A DNA stretch of 64,000 nucleotides from Bacillota bacterium (GTDB taxonomy: Bacteria > Bacillota > Clostridia > Oscillospirales > Acutalibacteraceae): positions 1 to 64,000 of the forward strand of contig JAEYPT010000001.1 of assembly GCA_023410445.1 (NCBI GenBank). The letters are read 5' to 3'. The notes beneath the pieces were generated by a model, which did no database searches, was not told the origin of the DNA, and saw only the letters and a program-made list of their open reading frames with translations. How positions within the stretch are numbered: position 1 is the stretch's first letter; each line of letters begins with the position of its first letter. The position numbers and the translations under genes are program-made. Below, in pieces: positions 25,872 to 34,080 of this stretch.

Positions 25872-26021
25872 ATGAAACCGGTTGATTTCATCATTCTGGC
25901 AGTGCTTGCGGTTCTGTTTGTGCTTGCGGTGCGTTATGCGTTCCACCGCAGGAACCGCGCGTGCGGGGAGTGCTCTTCCTGCCCGTATCACGCTTCCTGC
26001 ACAAAAAAAGAGAAAAAATAG
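25872..26021 (+). CDS. FeoB-associated Cys-rich membrane protein
   Basis: A 49-residue protein that starts 12 nt after feoB. One membrane helix occupies residues 5-22 (VDFIILAVLAVLFVLAV), followed by a basic stretch and four cysteines in CGECSSCPYHASC, then a lysine-rich tail. This matches the small Cys-rich proteins placed after feoB in many Firmicutes, where they replace FeoC. It probably contacts FeoB or iron; its exact role is unproven. No strong RBS is visible, so coupling to feoB is likely. Confidence 0.85.
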   Translation: MKPVDFIILAVLAVLFVLAVRYAFHRRNRACGECSSCPYHASCTKKEKK

Positions 26022-26027
26022 GAAGTA

Positions 26028-26654
26028 CTAAAAAGCGAAATGATCCTGCCAGAACTGTTCGGCCAGTTTTCTCCGCTTTTCATACCGGTCAAGGCATTCC
26101 CGGTCGGGATGACCGTGGGGACCGTGCGGGCCGTGATGATGGAACCCATCCGGGAAACCGTGACCGGGTTCCGGTTCCGGCTCCGTATCCCCGTTTTTCG
26201 ACAGGGATGCTTCCATGGAGGAAATCATCTTGCCCATCAGCTCGGAGAGCTGGGACTTTTCCTCTTCCGAAAGACCGGCAAACCATGATTTTGCCGCCTC
26301 GCGTCTCGGATTGATAAACTTGCTTTCTGCTTCGCGTCCCTTTTCGGTGAGGAATACGTTGACCACCCGTTTGTCGGTTTCATTCTGACGGCGCTCGACA
26401 TAGCCGTTGCGTTCAAGCTTTGTTACAAGCTCCCCGAGGGAAGAGGGCCGGATATCCAGCTTTTCCGTAATCTCCGACTGTGCCAGACCGTCTTCCTCCG
26501 CGAGAATGCGCAGCACCAGGCCCTGTCCGCGCCCGATATTGGCTTCTTCAGCGCTTGGGTGAACGGCGTGATGTTCGCTGTGCATCAGCCGGTGAACAAG
26601 ATTGGTGCAGTTCCGAACCTGCTCCAGCAGTGTTTCAGACAGATCCTTCTCCAT
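26028..26654 (-). CDS. MarR family regulator with His-rich tail
   Basis: A 208-residue regulator. The MarR winged helix spans about residues 35-140 (GLAQSEITEKLDIRPSSLGELVTKLERNGYVERR, cited in parts: recognition helix PSSLGELVTKLE). After the dimerisation helices comes an acidic stretch (EPEPEPGHG) and a histidine-rich segment HHHGPHGPHGHPD near 178-190, unusual for MarR and suited to metal binding. It converges on feoB and its partner with 6 nt between stops. Two palindromes flank its promoter, which suggests autoregulation. Confidence 0.88.
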   Translation of the reverse strand: MEKDLSETLLEQVRNCTNLVHRLMHSEHHAVHPSAEEANIGRGQGLVLRILAEEDGLAQSEITEKLDIRPSSLGELVTKLERNGYVERRQNETDKRVVNVFLTEKGREAESKFINPRREAAKSWFAGLSEEEKSQLSELMGKMISSMEASLSKNGDTEPEPEPGHGFPDGFHHHGPHGPHGHPDRECLDRYEKRRKLAEQFWQDHFAF

Positions 26655-26689
26655 ATCGTTTCATCCTTTCCATCTTGGAATTTATTTGT

Positions 26690-26701
26690 TAAGGTACCTT
26701 A
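26690..26701. promoter_or_regulatory. MarR operator candidate, promoter-proximal
   Basis: TAAGGTACCTTA is a perfect palindrome 8 bp downstream of the -10 box of the marR promoter, covering the transcription start. Confidence 0.75.
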
Positions 26702-26709
26702 TATAATGG

Positions 26710-26738
26710 AGTATACTTCCGTTCTCTTCAAAAGTCAA
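26710..26738 (-). promoter_or_regulatory. Sigma-A-type promoter of the marR gene
   Basis: Minus strand TTGACT (26738-26733), a 17-nt spacer and TATACT (26715-26710). Confidence 0.82.
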
Positions 26739-26746
26739 GAAAAATT

Positions 26747-26760
26747 TTAAGGTGCCTTAA
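26747..26760. promoter_or_regulatory. MarR operator candidate, upstream
   Basis: TTAAGGTGCCTTAA repeats the TTAAGG/CCTTAA half sites of 26690-26701 and sits 8 bp upstream of the -35 box, mirror-symmetric to the other copy. Confidence 0.75.
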
Positions 26761-26828
26761 CTTTTTTGCAGCCCGCTTCCTGCACAAAAAAAGAACAAAA
26801 ACAGCCGTCTGTTCGATCAATCGGCAAA

Positions 26829-26857
26829 TTGCCCTCCCACAGAATCCGTGGTAGAAT
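26829..26857 (+). promoter_or_regulatory. Promoter of the HAD gene at 26878
   Basis: TTGCCC at 26829-26834, a 17-nt spacer and TAGAAT at 26852-26857. Confidence 0.6.
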
Positions 26858-26877
26858 GACATTAACAGGAGGGTGCT

Positions 26878-27486
26878 ATGATTCGGAATATTATTTTTGA
26901 CATGGGCTGGGTTCTGTTCCGGTACGAACCGAAGCAGTATGTGGTCGAGCGCTTCCCGAATCCGGAGGACGCGGAGCTGGTGCTCCGTGAGTTGTTCGAC
27001 CATCCGGACTGGATTAAGCTGGACTACGGAACAGTGACGGAAGAGGAATACATCCGGTCGGTGCTTAACCGCCTGCCGGAGCGTCTGTGGGCGGATACCC
27101 GCTGGCTGTTTGAAAATTGGGACCATCTGTTCGAGGTGATCCCGGAAACGCAGATTCTGGCCCGGGACCTGAAGCAAAACGGATACCGGCTGTTTCTGCT
27201 GAGCAATATGGGCATGCGGTACCACCGCTTTTACCGGACCGTTCCCGCCACGCAGTACGTGGACGGCGCCGTCATTTCCGCCGAGGAACACTGCATTAAA
27301 CCGGAACCGCAAATCTATCGGGTTTTGTTTGAGCGTTATGCCCTCAGCCCGGAAGAATGCTTTTTCATAGACGACCGGCCGGAAAACATCGAAGCAGGGC
27401 GAAAATTCGGAATGCAGGGCTTCATTTACGGCCAGGATGTGGAAGAACTGAAATCGGCGCTCCGGGAAGCCGGGGTCCGTATATAA
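26878..27486 (+). CDS. HAD family hydrolase (YihX-like)
   Basis: A 202-residue HAD-IA phosphatase. Motif I is IFDMGWVLFRYEP, with Gly in place of the second Asp pair member as in YihX-type enzymes. LLSNMG (near residue 104) is motif II, the KPEPQIYRVL lysine motif III and FIDDRPENIEAG motif IV. The substrate may be a small sugar phosphate, but this is not shown. ATG after CAGGAGGG. It is monocistronic with a terminator. Confidence 0.88.
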   Translation: MIRNIIFDMGWVLFRYEPKQYVVERFPNPEDAELVLRELFDHPDWIKLDYGTVTEEEYIRSVLNRLPERLWADTRWLFENWDHLFEVIPETQILARDLKQNGYRLFLLSNMGMRYHRFYRTVPATQYVDGAVISAEEHCIKPEPQIYRVLFERYALSPEECFFIDDRPENIEAGRKFGMQGFIYGQDVEELKSALREAGVRI

Positions 27487-27522
27487 AAAGAGAGCCGCCT
27501 GTTTGTGAGGCGGCTCTTTCGC
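27487..27522. terminator. Bidirectional terminator
   Basis: AGAGCCGCCT pairs with AGGCGGCTCT across a 7-nt loop, with A-rich and T-rich flanks, between convergent genes. Confidence 0.85.
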
Positions 27523-27525
27523 ACG

Positions 27526-27819
27526 TTATTTTTCGTAATCCACGCATTCCCGTCCGCATACCAGCGTGTGCACGATCTGCTTGATTGCGACGTGCCCGGG
27601 GTGAGTCTGATAGGCTTCTGCCGCTTCTCGTGTGGTGAAGGTGCAGTTCAGTACCAGGTCGTAGGTGCCGCCGTTGAAGGTCTGCCCGACCTCAATTTCC
27701 GTCAGGCCGTCCACCACGCCAAGCAGGCCCTTGAACTTTGAATCCAGATCAGCAGCGATGTTGGCCGCATCCGCCTTTTTTGTGTCCTGCAGTGTCCACA
27801 TTACGATGTGTTTAACCAT
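27526..27819 (-). CDS. Dabb family (stress-responsive A/B barrel) protein
   Basis: A 97-residue ferredoxin-like dimeric barrel. It starts MVKHIVMWTLQDTKKADAAN and ends with the HPGHVAIKQIV segment typical of Dabb proteins. Such proteins have varied or unknown functions. It is the third gene of a minus-strand run after dinB and a PPC-domain gene. Confidence 0.85.
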   Translation of the reverse strand: MVKHIVMWTLQDTKKADAANIAADLDSKFKGLLGVVDGLTEIEVGQTFNGGTYDLVLNCTFTTREAAEAYQTHPGHVAIKQIVHTLVCGRECVDYEK

Positions 27820-27831
27820 GGTCGTTCTCCT

Positions 27832-28251
27832 TTACAGATCAAAAATATTCAGACCGGTCACCGGGTCCGGACGGCGGCCGAGAGTGCCGTTTTCAATGCG
27901 GATGAACAGCTCACAGGTGCCGCTGATGACGGCTTCGTTCAGGTGGCCGCCGACTACTTGACCGTCGGCTTTCGCAAAGTTGGCGTGGCAGTGCAGGTAC
28001 ACTGTGCCGTCCTTTTCGCTCACGTTTCCAAGCAGGGAGGTCATTTCCATCTCTCCGTCGAACGTGTTGGAGTAGTATTTCTTTTCCGCAACGCGGTAAA
28101 GCCCGACCACCGCGTGATCCACCGCGCCGATCCCTTCGATGGAGGCGCATTTGACCTGTTCCTTTTCGCAGACGGCGGCGACGGATTTCAAAATCTCCTC
28201 GCCCCGGTCGATACGCACCGCGAGGGTGCTGCCGAATCGTTTGTAGTTCAT
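27832..28251 (-). CDS. PPC (DUF296) domain protein
   Basis: A 139-residue protein of the PPC/DUF296 family, a trimeric fold related to plant AT-hook proteins but without an AT hook here. The conserved core runs from RIDRGEEILKSVAAVCEK to GHLNEAVISGTCELFI, with the glycine-histidine motif GGHLNEA near 106-112. Bacterial members are often called DNA-binding, but their role is unproven. It lies 36 nt after dinB and 12 nt before the Dabb gene. Confidence 0.85.
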   Translation of the reverse strand: MNYKRFGSTLAVRIDRGEEILKSVAAVCEKEQVKCASIEGIGAVDHAVVGLYRVAEKKYYSNTFDGEMEMTSLLGNVSEKDGTVYLHCHANFAKADGQVVGGHLNEAVISGTCELFIRIENGTLGRRPDPVTGLNIFDL

Positions 28252-28287
28252 GGCGTTTTTCCTTTCCTGGCAGTTAGAAACTGTTTT

Positions 28288-29520
28288 TTATTCCTTGCGA
28301 TGGAGCCCGTCGAGCCCGAGGTCGTTGTTCATCAGGGTTCCGAAGGTGACGGAACCGCTGCCGAACCGCGTTCGGATGCCGTCGAGCGCGGTTTCCAGCC
28401 GCTCTTCCTTCTGTCGCTGCCGGGCGGCGTCCGGCTCAAAAAAACAAAGCTGCCCGTCGGGCGCGTCCCGCGGAACAAGTCCGGTACCCGTCAGGGCAAG
28501 CATGCGGATTGGCGCCGACGGATTCCAGAACGAAGAAATCAGCTCGCGTGCGGCACCTTCCAGCTCCTGCGCAAGGCAGGTGGGGGCGGCAAGCGTCTTC
28601 TGGCGTGAAACGGTCTTCAGGCCGGGGTCCTTGATGCCGACCTGCACGACCCAGCATTTTACGCCGGTGTTCCGCATGCGGGAGGCGACGCTGTCTGCAA
28701 GAGCCTTGATCCCCTTGCGGATGTCCTCTTCTCCCTGAAGATCGCGCCGGAACGTGACGCTGTTGCCGACGCTTTTCACCTCCCGGAGATCGCCGAAGCG
28801 GCGGACGGGGCTGTCGTCCAGCCCCTGCGCGTAATCGACCAGCACGGCCCCGGCCTTGCCGAGACGGGTTGCGATGAAATCCCGGTCGGCCTGCGCAAGG
28901 TCCCCGACGGAATGGATGCCCAGCGAACCGAGCGTTTCGGCTGCGCGCTTCCCACAGAACATCAGCGCGTCCGTGGGCAGGCGCCAGACGGTCTGCCGAT
29001 AGTTTTCCCGGCTGAACACCGTGGTGGCGTCCGGCTTTTTATAGTCGCTGCCGAGCTTTGCAAAAATCTTGTTGAAGGAGACTCCCACCGAGATCGTGAT
29101 TCCGGTTTCCGCGCGCACAGCGGCTCGGAGCTCATCCGCGATTTTTTTTCCGTCTCCGAAAAGCGTTCGGCTGCCGGTGACGTCCAGCCAGCTTTCGTCA
29201 ATGCTGAACGGCTCAACGAGGTCAGTATAGCGGAGGTAAATCTGATTGATCTGCCGCGAAAATTTCGTATATTCCGTAAAATGAGTGGGTGCAAGCACCA
29301 GATCGGGGCATTTTCGCTTGGCTTGCCAGATTGTCTCCGCAGTGCGGATTCCAAATTTTTTGGCCAACTCGTTTTTGGCGAGGATAATGCCGTGCCGGCT
29401 TTCCGGATCGCCGCAGACAGCCATGGGAACGTCCCGGTATTCCGGGTGCAGAAAGCATTCGACGGAAGCGAAAAAGCTGTTGCAGTCGCAGTGCAGGATT
29501 GTGCGGTCCATTTCCGGCAC
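28288..29520 (-). CDS. dinB: DNA polymerase IV (Y family)
   Basis: A 410-residue translesion polymerase. The catalytic Asp pair is seen in ILHCDCNSFFASVE (residues 7-20) and FSIDESWLDVTGS (about 103-115). The DNA-binding helix-hairpin-helix LGIHSVGDLAQA is near 200, and the little-finger domain fills the C-terminal third. The usual beta-clamp peptide may be the QLCFFEP segment near 378-384. ATG after GGAGGTG. First gene of its run; no LexA box was recognised. Confidence 0.93.
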   Translation of the reverse strand: MPEMDRTILHCDCNSFFASVECFLHPEYRDVPMAVCGDPESRHGIILAKNELAKKFGIRTAETIWQAKRKCPDLVLAPTHFTEYTKFSRQINQIYLRYTDLVEPFSIDESWLDVTGSRTLFGDGKKIADELRAAVRAETGITISVGVSFNKIFAKLGSDYKKPDATTVFSRENYRQTVWRLPTDALMFCGKRAAETLGSLGIHSVGDLAQADRDFIATRLGKAGAVLVDYAQGLDDSPVRRFGDLREVKSVGNSVTFRRDLQGEEDIRKGIKALADSVASRMRNTGVKCWVVQVGIKDPGLKTVSRQKTLAAPTCLAQELEGAARELISSFWNPSAPIRMLALTGTGLVPRDAPDGQLCFFEPDAARQRQKEERLETALDGIRTRFGSGSVTFGTLMNNDLGLDGLHRKE

Positions 29521-29631
29521 CTCCCTGCACCTATCATAGCATATTCATGCCCGCAGGGAAAGAGCTTATGCCCCCGCAGCGTGCCTGAATTCCAGCCGGG
29601 CTCGGCCGAGAAACGGTCGACTGAGTTTCAC

Positions 29632-30327
29632 TTATACGTCGGTGAAAACATATCCCGCGCCGCGCACGGTGCGGATCAGCCCGACCCGGCAGGGGTCCAG
29701 TTTCTTGCGCAGGTTGGAGATGTGCACCATCACTGTGCGCACGTCGCCGAGGCTTTCGTTATTCCAGACGTTGCTGTACAGTTCGTTGTATAAAAGAAGC
29801 GTGTCCGGGTGGCTGGAGAGATAGAGCAGCAGCGCGTATTCGGTGGAGGAAAGCTCCACCTCGCGCCCGTTCTGGGTGACCGCGCGGCTGGAAAAATCAA
29901 TGGTGAACCGACGGAAAACCCGCTGCTTTTCCGTTCCCTTTTCCAGGCACTCCCGTTCCCGGTAAAACGCCCGACGCCGGATGTTCGCTTCGACACGGGC
30001 AAGGAGCACGTCATAGGTGACCGGCTTGACGACATAGTCGTCACCGCCGCTGTTCAGGGCGGAAATAATGGAACCGCTGTCGTCCAGGCAACTCATAAAA
30101 ATGATGGGGCAGCCGCATTTTTCCCGGATCAGACCGCACAGGGACTTGCCTTCCCCATCCGGAAGCAGTTCGTCAAGAAGGACCAGATCATACTCGTTTT
30201 TTCCCAGAAAGCGCCGGGCTTCGGCAACGCTTCCGGCTTTGTCATATCCGTAACCGTCGTGGTGCAGATAGATCGCGGTAATTTCGGCAAGGTCAACGTC
30301 GTCCTCCACAATGAGAATTCGATGCAC
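29632..30327 (-). CDS. OmpR-family response regulator
   Basis: A 231-residue regulator. The receiver has the acidic residues VEDDVD (about 7-12), the phospho-Asp in VLLDELLPDGEG (about 52), a Ser at the switch position (FMSCLDD) and the Lys in VVKPVTYD. An OmpR winged helix ends at the C-terminus (NLRKKLDPCRVGLIRTVRGA). The frame is open upstream, but GTG at 30327 is chosen, since GGGAGG lies 9 nt ahead and VHRILIVEDD is a normal receiver start. It is divergent from a histidine kinase gene. Confidence 0.87.
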   Translation of the reverse strand: MHRILIVEDDVDLAEITAIYLHHDGYGYDKAGSVAEARRFLGKNEYDLVLLDELLPDGEGKSLCGLIREKCGCPIIFMSCLDDSGSIISALNSGGDDYVVKPVTYDVLLARVEANIRRRAFYRERECLEKGTEKQRVFRRFTIDFSSRAVTQNGREVELSSTEYALLLYLSSHPDTLLLYNELYSNVWNNESLGDVRTVMVHISNLRKKLDPCRVGLIRTVRGAGYVFTDV

Positions 30328-30547
30328 TGGGGATGCCTCCCGCCATGAAGATCGGTCCGGCTGCAAATTTTCGGCGCGAAAAGCGGAATTTTCGTCGTGA
30401 AAATTGAATCGGTCCGTAAATATCAAATGATATCTCATTATAGCATCAAAATTAAAAAATATGGTAGCATATTCCTGTAAAATTTGGTAATGTAATCTTG
30501 ACTTATGAATTTTATTGTTTTGATCATTCCAAGAAAGGTGAATTTCT

Positions 30548-31561
30548 TTGAAAAGAAAAGAGCTTCTCCTGCCTGTAGGTTCCGCCCTCGGGGACCTTCT
30601 TGCGTTTCTTTTTCTGTTGAACGGGAAGCTCCCGGCGGCGGCCGGATCACTTGCCGCTGCATGCTTCTGCGCCGCCGGTTCTGCCGTACTTTACGGAAAG
30701 CGGTGCAGAGCGCTGGAACGGGAAGCCCGCGAACAGGAGCAGCGGGCACAGGAATGCATCCGCGCCTGCGGGGATGCTGAGCAGCAGGCACGCGATCAGG
30801 TGGTGCGCTTTCACAGCATGGTTTCCCACAGCCTGCGTATTCCGATTTCTGTCATTCAGGGGTATGCCAATCTTTTGATGGGCGACCTCATTTCCGACGA
30901 GGAGACGCGGCGCAGTTACCTCGGCAAAATCTGCGAGCGGATTTCCTACATGAACAACACGCTCGGGCAACTGTTGCTGGAGGCGCGGCTGAAGGCCGAG
31001 TTGCCGGCTGCTTATTTTCAAAAGATGGACGTGCTGGAGCTTGTGCGGAGGGTCAGCGCCGACATGTCCGCTACCGCCGGGAAGCAGGGCGTACGCATTA
31101 CGGTTTACTCCGAGCAGGAAAATGTCTGGATTTCTGGCGATACCATTCAGCTAACGAAGGCGTTTTACAACATTCTTGAGAATTCGCTGAAGTATATGGG
31201 ACGTGAGGGCGTTGTCAACATTGAGGTTGCGCTTCCGGGGAACGACCGGGTATTCATTGCCTTCCGGGATGACGGAAACGGCATGGATTCAGCGGAGACC
31301 GAACACATTTTTGAGGCGAACTTTCAGGGCTCCAACAAGCTTTCGGGCAGCGGAATGGGTTTGCACATGGTTGATATGGCCGTCAAAGCCCATGGGGGAA
31401 CCGTTCGGGCGGCGAGCAGCCCGGGCAGCGGCATGGAAATTGCCATGACACTGCCGATCAGTCAGCCGGAAGGCGAATCGGAAGAGCGGGGTGCGTCACG
31501 TATCCCACCGTTCTGTTCTCCGGGGAAACGACCTCGTAATAATAAAACTCAGGGGTTATAA
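30548..31561 (+). CDS. Sensor histidine kinase
   Basis: A 337-residue kinase. Two membrane helices in residues 5-55 are followed by a short coiled region (REAREQEQRAQECI). The H box SHSLRIPISVIQGYANLL is near residue 96, the N box NILENSLKYMG near 210 and the G boxes FRDDGNGMD and GSGMGLHMVDMAV near 240-275. There is no periplasmic sensor. The Gly-Pro-rich tail after 305 is unassigned. The start is TTG at 30548 after AAAGGTG. The divergent response regulator is the likely partner. Confidence 0.88.
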   Translation: MKRKELLLPVGSALGDLLAFLFLLNGKLPAAAGSLAAACFCAAGSAVLYGKRCRALEREAREQEQRAQECIRACGDAEQQARDQVVRFHSMVSHSLRIPISVIQGYANLLMGDLISDEETRRSYLGKICERISYMNNTLGQLLLEARLKAELPAAYFQKMDVLELVRRVSADMSATAGKQGVRITVYSEQENVWISGDTIQLTKAFYNILENSLKYMGREGVVNIEVALPGNDRVFIAFRDDGNGMDSAETEHIFEANFQGSNKLSGSGMGLHMVDMAVKAHGGTVRAASSPGSGMEIAMTLPISQPEGESEERGASRIPPFCSPGKRPRNNKTQGL

Positions 31562-31646
31562 AATACAATAACTTTGTGTAAAATAATTTTGTATTACTAC
31601 TTAAATTGAATTATAATAAAAGAAAACACGACGGGGGGCTGGCCGA

Positions 31647-32411
31647 ATGAAGCAGATGAACACCAGCGACTGGATCGTTTTGAATACGATCATTTACAAA
31701 ATTTACACGACACCGGATTTCCGGGCAATGCGCGGCGAATTGCTGGAACAGCTGAAATTGGTGTTGGATTTTGACAGCGCCGATTTCTTTCTCGCGAACG
31801 GCGGCGGAAAGCCGGGCTTGAAGGACCCCGTAACCTACAACTGTGACGGGGTCTATCCACAGACATACGACGAACTGGATTACAGCCGCGGCATCATGTA
31901 CAGCGGTAAGAGCCTTGTTTACCGCGAAACGGACATCATCAGCGACGAAAAGCGCATGCAGACCGAATATTATAAAAAAGTGTACAGCCCGAACAACTGG
32001 CACTACTCTTTGCAGGTCATCCTTGCGCGGGAAAAGGAATTCCTCGGGGTGATCACGCTTTACCGAACCATCGGGAAAGACAATTTTCATTACGATGACA
32101 TTTTTGTTCTGGATATGCTGAAGGACCACATTGCCTTCCGGCTGTATCAGGAGCGGCGGCGGGTGGCCTCCGGGAAGCTTACGGTCGCTCAGGCAGCGGA
32201 AAAATACGAGCTGACCAAGCGGGAAGAAACGATTCTCGGCCTGCTGATGGATGGAATGGACAATACCGCCGTGTGTGAAAAGCTTGTTATCAGTGTGAAT
32301 ACGCTGAAAAAGCATGTCCTCAACATCTACCAAAAGTTGGGTATCCGAAACCGGATTCAGATGTATAAAATGATCTCAGAACCAAGTGACGATACTCCTT
32401 ACGGACAGTAA
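31647..32411 (+). CDS. LuxR-type transcriptional regulator
   Basis: A 254-residue protein. Residues 1-170 form an unrecognised, possibly GAF-like sensor region. A LuxR helix-turn-helix fills 185-245 (LTKREETILGLLMDGMDNTA, then VNTLKKHVLNIYQKLGIRNR). The ATG lies after GGGGGGCTGG. It lies upstream of the polyamine operon on the same strand and could control it, but a terminator separates them. Confidence 0.85.
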   Translation: MKQMNTSDWIVLNTIIYKIYTTPDFRAMRGELLEQLKLVLDFDSADFFLANGGGKPGLKDPVTYNCDGVYPQTYDELDYSRGIMYSGKSLVYRETDIISDEKRMQTEYYKKVYSPNNWHYSLQVILAREKEFLGVITLYRTIGKDNFHYDDIFVLDMLKDHIAFRLYQERRRVASGKLTVAQAAEKYELTKREETILGLLMDGMDNTAVCEKLVISVNTLKKHVLNIYQKLGIRNRIQMYKMISEPSDDTPYGQ

Positions 32412-32495
32412 GATGATTCAAAAGTAGGGGAAATTTCATACTCCGGTTGCATTGTTTTTTTCTGCCGAAGTGTGTAGTATTTGTGTCAAGAAAAG

Positions 32496-32546
32496 CAAAG
32501 GGGCTATTTCCTTCCCAGCGAAGGAAACCGCCCCTTTGTTTTTTTC
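32496..32546 (+). terminator. Terminator, or attenuator of the polyamine operon
   Basis: CAAAGGGGC pairs with GCCCCTTTG (32496-32538), with a nested TCCTTC/GAAGGA hairpin in the loop and seven T behind. It is 85 nt after the LuxR gene and 50 nt before the PII gene. No clear promoter lies between it and the PII gene, so it may be a leader attenuator. Confidence 0.75.
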
Positions 32547-32589
32547 ATTTTACAATGATGTGGTCTACGACGTAAGGAGGTAATCGGAA

Positions 32590-32940
32590 ATGAAAGAACT
32601 GGTTCTGATCATTCGCCCCGAGATGCTGGAAGAGCTGAAGGCGATTCTGGATGAGGTTCACTGCGGCGGCATGACCATCATGAGCGCGATGGGCTGCGGC
32701 ACCCAGAAGGGTGTTATGGAAAATCGGGTAAACGAAATACGCGGGTTTAAAATGAACATCAATCTGCTGCCGAAAATTCAGGCTACGGTCGTCGTGGAGG
32801 ACGAAATGGTGGAGCCCATTATCGCGGAGGTACGCAGCCGTATGGCCAGCGGCCACGTGGGCGACGGTAAAATATTTATCCGCAGCGTCGACGACGCGGT
32901 GCGAATCCGCACCGGCGAGCGCGGATCCAAAGCACTGTAA
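32590..32940 (+). CDS. P-II family nitrogen regulator-like protein
   Basis: A 116-residue PII protein. The core MKELVLIIRPEMLEELKAIL, the B loop ASGHVGDGKIFI near 87-98 and the C-terminal RTGERGSKAL are standard for ATP and 2-oxoglutarate sensing. The T loop (about 41-58, KGVMENRVNEIRGFKMNI) is about four residues longer than in GlnB and lacks the uridylylated Tyr51. It is first in an operon with a polyamine ABC transporter instead of amtB or glnA. ATG after TAAGGAGG. It may control the transporter or sense nitrogen status for the operon. Confidence 0.88.
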   Translation: MKELVLIIRPEMLEELKAILDEVHCGGMTIMSAMGCGTQKGVMENRVNEIRGFKMNINLLPKIQATVVVEDEMVEPIIAEVRSRMASGHVGDGKIFIRSVDDAVRIRTGERGSKAL

Positions 32941-32955
32941 AGGGGGGCGGTACGG

Positions 32956-34065
32956 TTGAGCGGAAATGCCCTGGTCCGGATTCAGAACGTAAACAAATTC
33001 TACGGAGGCAACCATGTCGTCAGGGACCTTACGCTTGATGTGTACGAAGGGGAGTTCCTCACGATTCTCGGTTCCTCCGGCTGCGGCAAAACGACGACCC
33101 TCCGCATGGTGGCGGGGTTTGAGCAGCCAACGGACGGGAAGATCCTTGTGGGCGGAACGGATATGGCGGAAAAGGAGCCCTACGAGCGCGACGTGAACAC
33201 GGTGTTCCAGAGCTACGCGCTATTCCCCCATATGTCGGTGCACGACAACGTGGCCTACGGCCTCAAGATGAAGCATACGCCGAAAAAGGAGATCGAAGAG
33301 CGGGTGCTCGCAATGCTGGAACTGGTTCAGCTCGGCGGGTTTGAAAACCGGATGCCGGCACAGCTTTCCGGCGGGCAGAAACAGCGCGTCGCCATCGCGC
33401 GGGCGCTGATCAACCGGCCGAAGGTGCTCCTGCTCGACGAACCGCTTGGTGCGCTGGACTTGAAGCTGCGGAAGCAAATGCAGTTGGAGCTCAAGCGGTT
33501 ACAGCGGAAACTGAACATCACCTTTATCTATGTCACGCATGACCAGGAGGAAGCTCTCACCATGAGCGACCGCATCGCCGTTATGCACGACGGCGTCATG
33601 GAGCAGGTGGGCGTTCCGAAGGAAATCTACGAAGCGCCGGAATCGAAGTTTGTGGCGACGTTCATCGGCGAAACTAATCTGTTCGAGGGCATGGTCGGTA
33701 GCGTTAGCGGAGACCGCGTTTCCGTCGCGGTGGAGTCCGGGAACATCCTCGGGCGCGGCGAAGGCTTCACGGAAAATGAAATGGTCGCGGTTTCCGTTCG
33801 GCCAGAGCGCATGCAGTATTCCCTTACGCCGGTCGAGGGCTTTACCATTCAGGGCATTGTGAAGGAGCAGATTTATATCGGCTCGGTGCTGAAATCTATC
33901 GTGATGCTGCCCAACGGCCACGAACTCAAGCTGGAACGCCTGGCGGGCGATGCTCTCCCGGAGGATGGCCCGGTTTGGCTACACTGGAATCCGGAGGACG
34001 CGCGGCTGATTCATCCGCACGATCAGGACGTTTATCACGCGGTCGAGACGGCCGTCATGGAATAA
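32956..34065 (+). CDS. potA: Spermidine/putrescine ABC transporter ATP-binding protein
   Basis: A 369-residue ATPase. Walker A is [10 protein letters not shown] near residues 38-47, the signature [14 protein letters not shown] near 136 and Walker [13 protein letters not shown] near 157. A TOBE domain fills the C-terminal 100 residues, as in PotA. The start is TTG at 32956 after AGGGGGG. It follows the PII gene by 15 nt and is followed by two permeases and a PotD-type binding protein. Confidence 0.93.
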   Translation: MSGNALVRIQNVNKFYGGNHVVRDLTLDVYEGEFLTILGSSGCGKTTTLRMVAGFEQPTDGKILVGGTDMAEKEPYERDVNTVFQSYALFPHMSVHDNVAYGLKMKHTPKKEIEERVLAMLELVQLGGFENRMPAQLSGGQKQRVAIARALINRPKVLLLDEPLGALDLKLRKQMQLELKRLQRKLNITFIYVTHDQEEALTMSDRIAVMHDGVMEQVGVPKEIYEAPESKFVATFIGETNLFEGMVGSVSGDRVSVAVESGNILGRGEGFTENEMVAVSVRPERMQYSLTPVEGFTIQGIVKEQIYIGSVLKSIVMLPNGHELKLERLAGDALPEDGPVWLHWNPEDARLIHPHDQDVYHAVETAVME

Positions 34066-34080
34066 AGGGGGCGGGATGAA

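Noticed and set aside
24648..25991. Minus-strand ORF of 447 codons opposite feoB
   Set aside because: Antisense shadow of the FeoB membrane region; rich in Arg/Gln/His without any domain.
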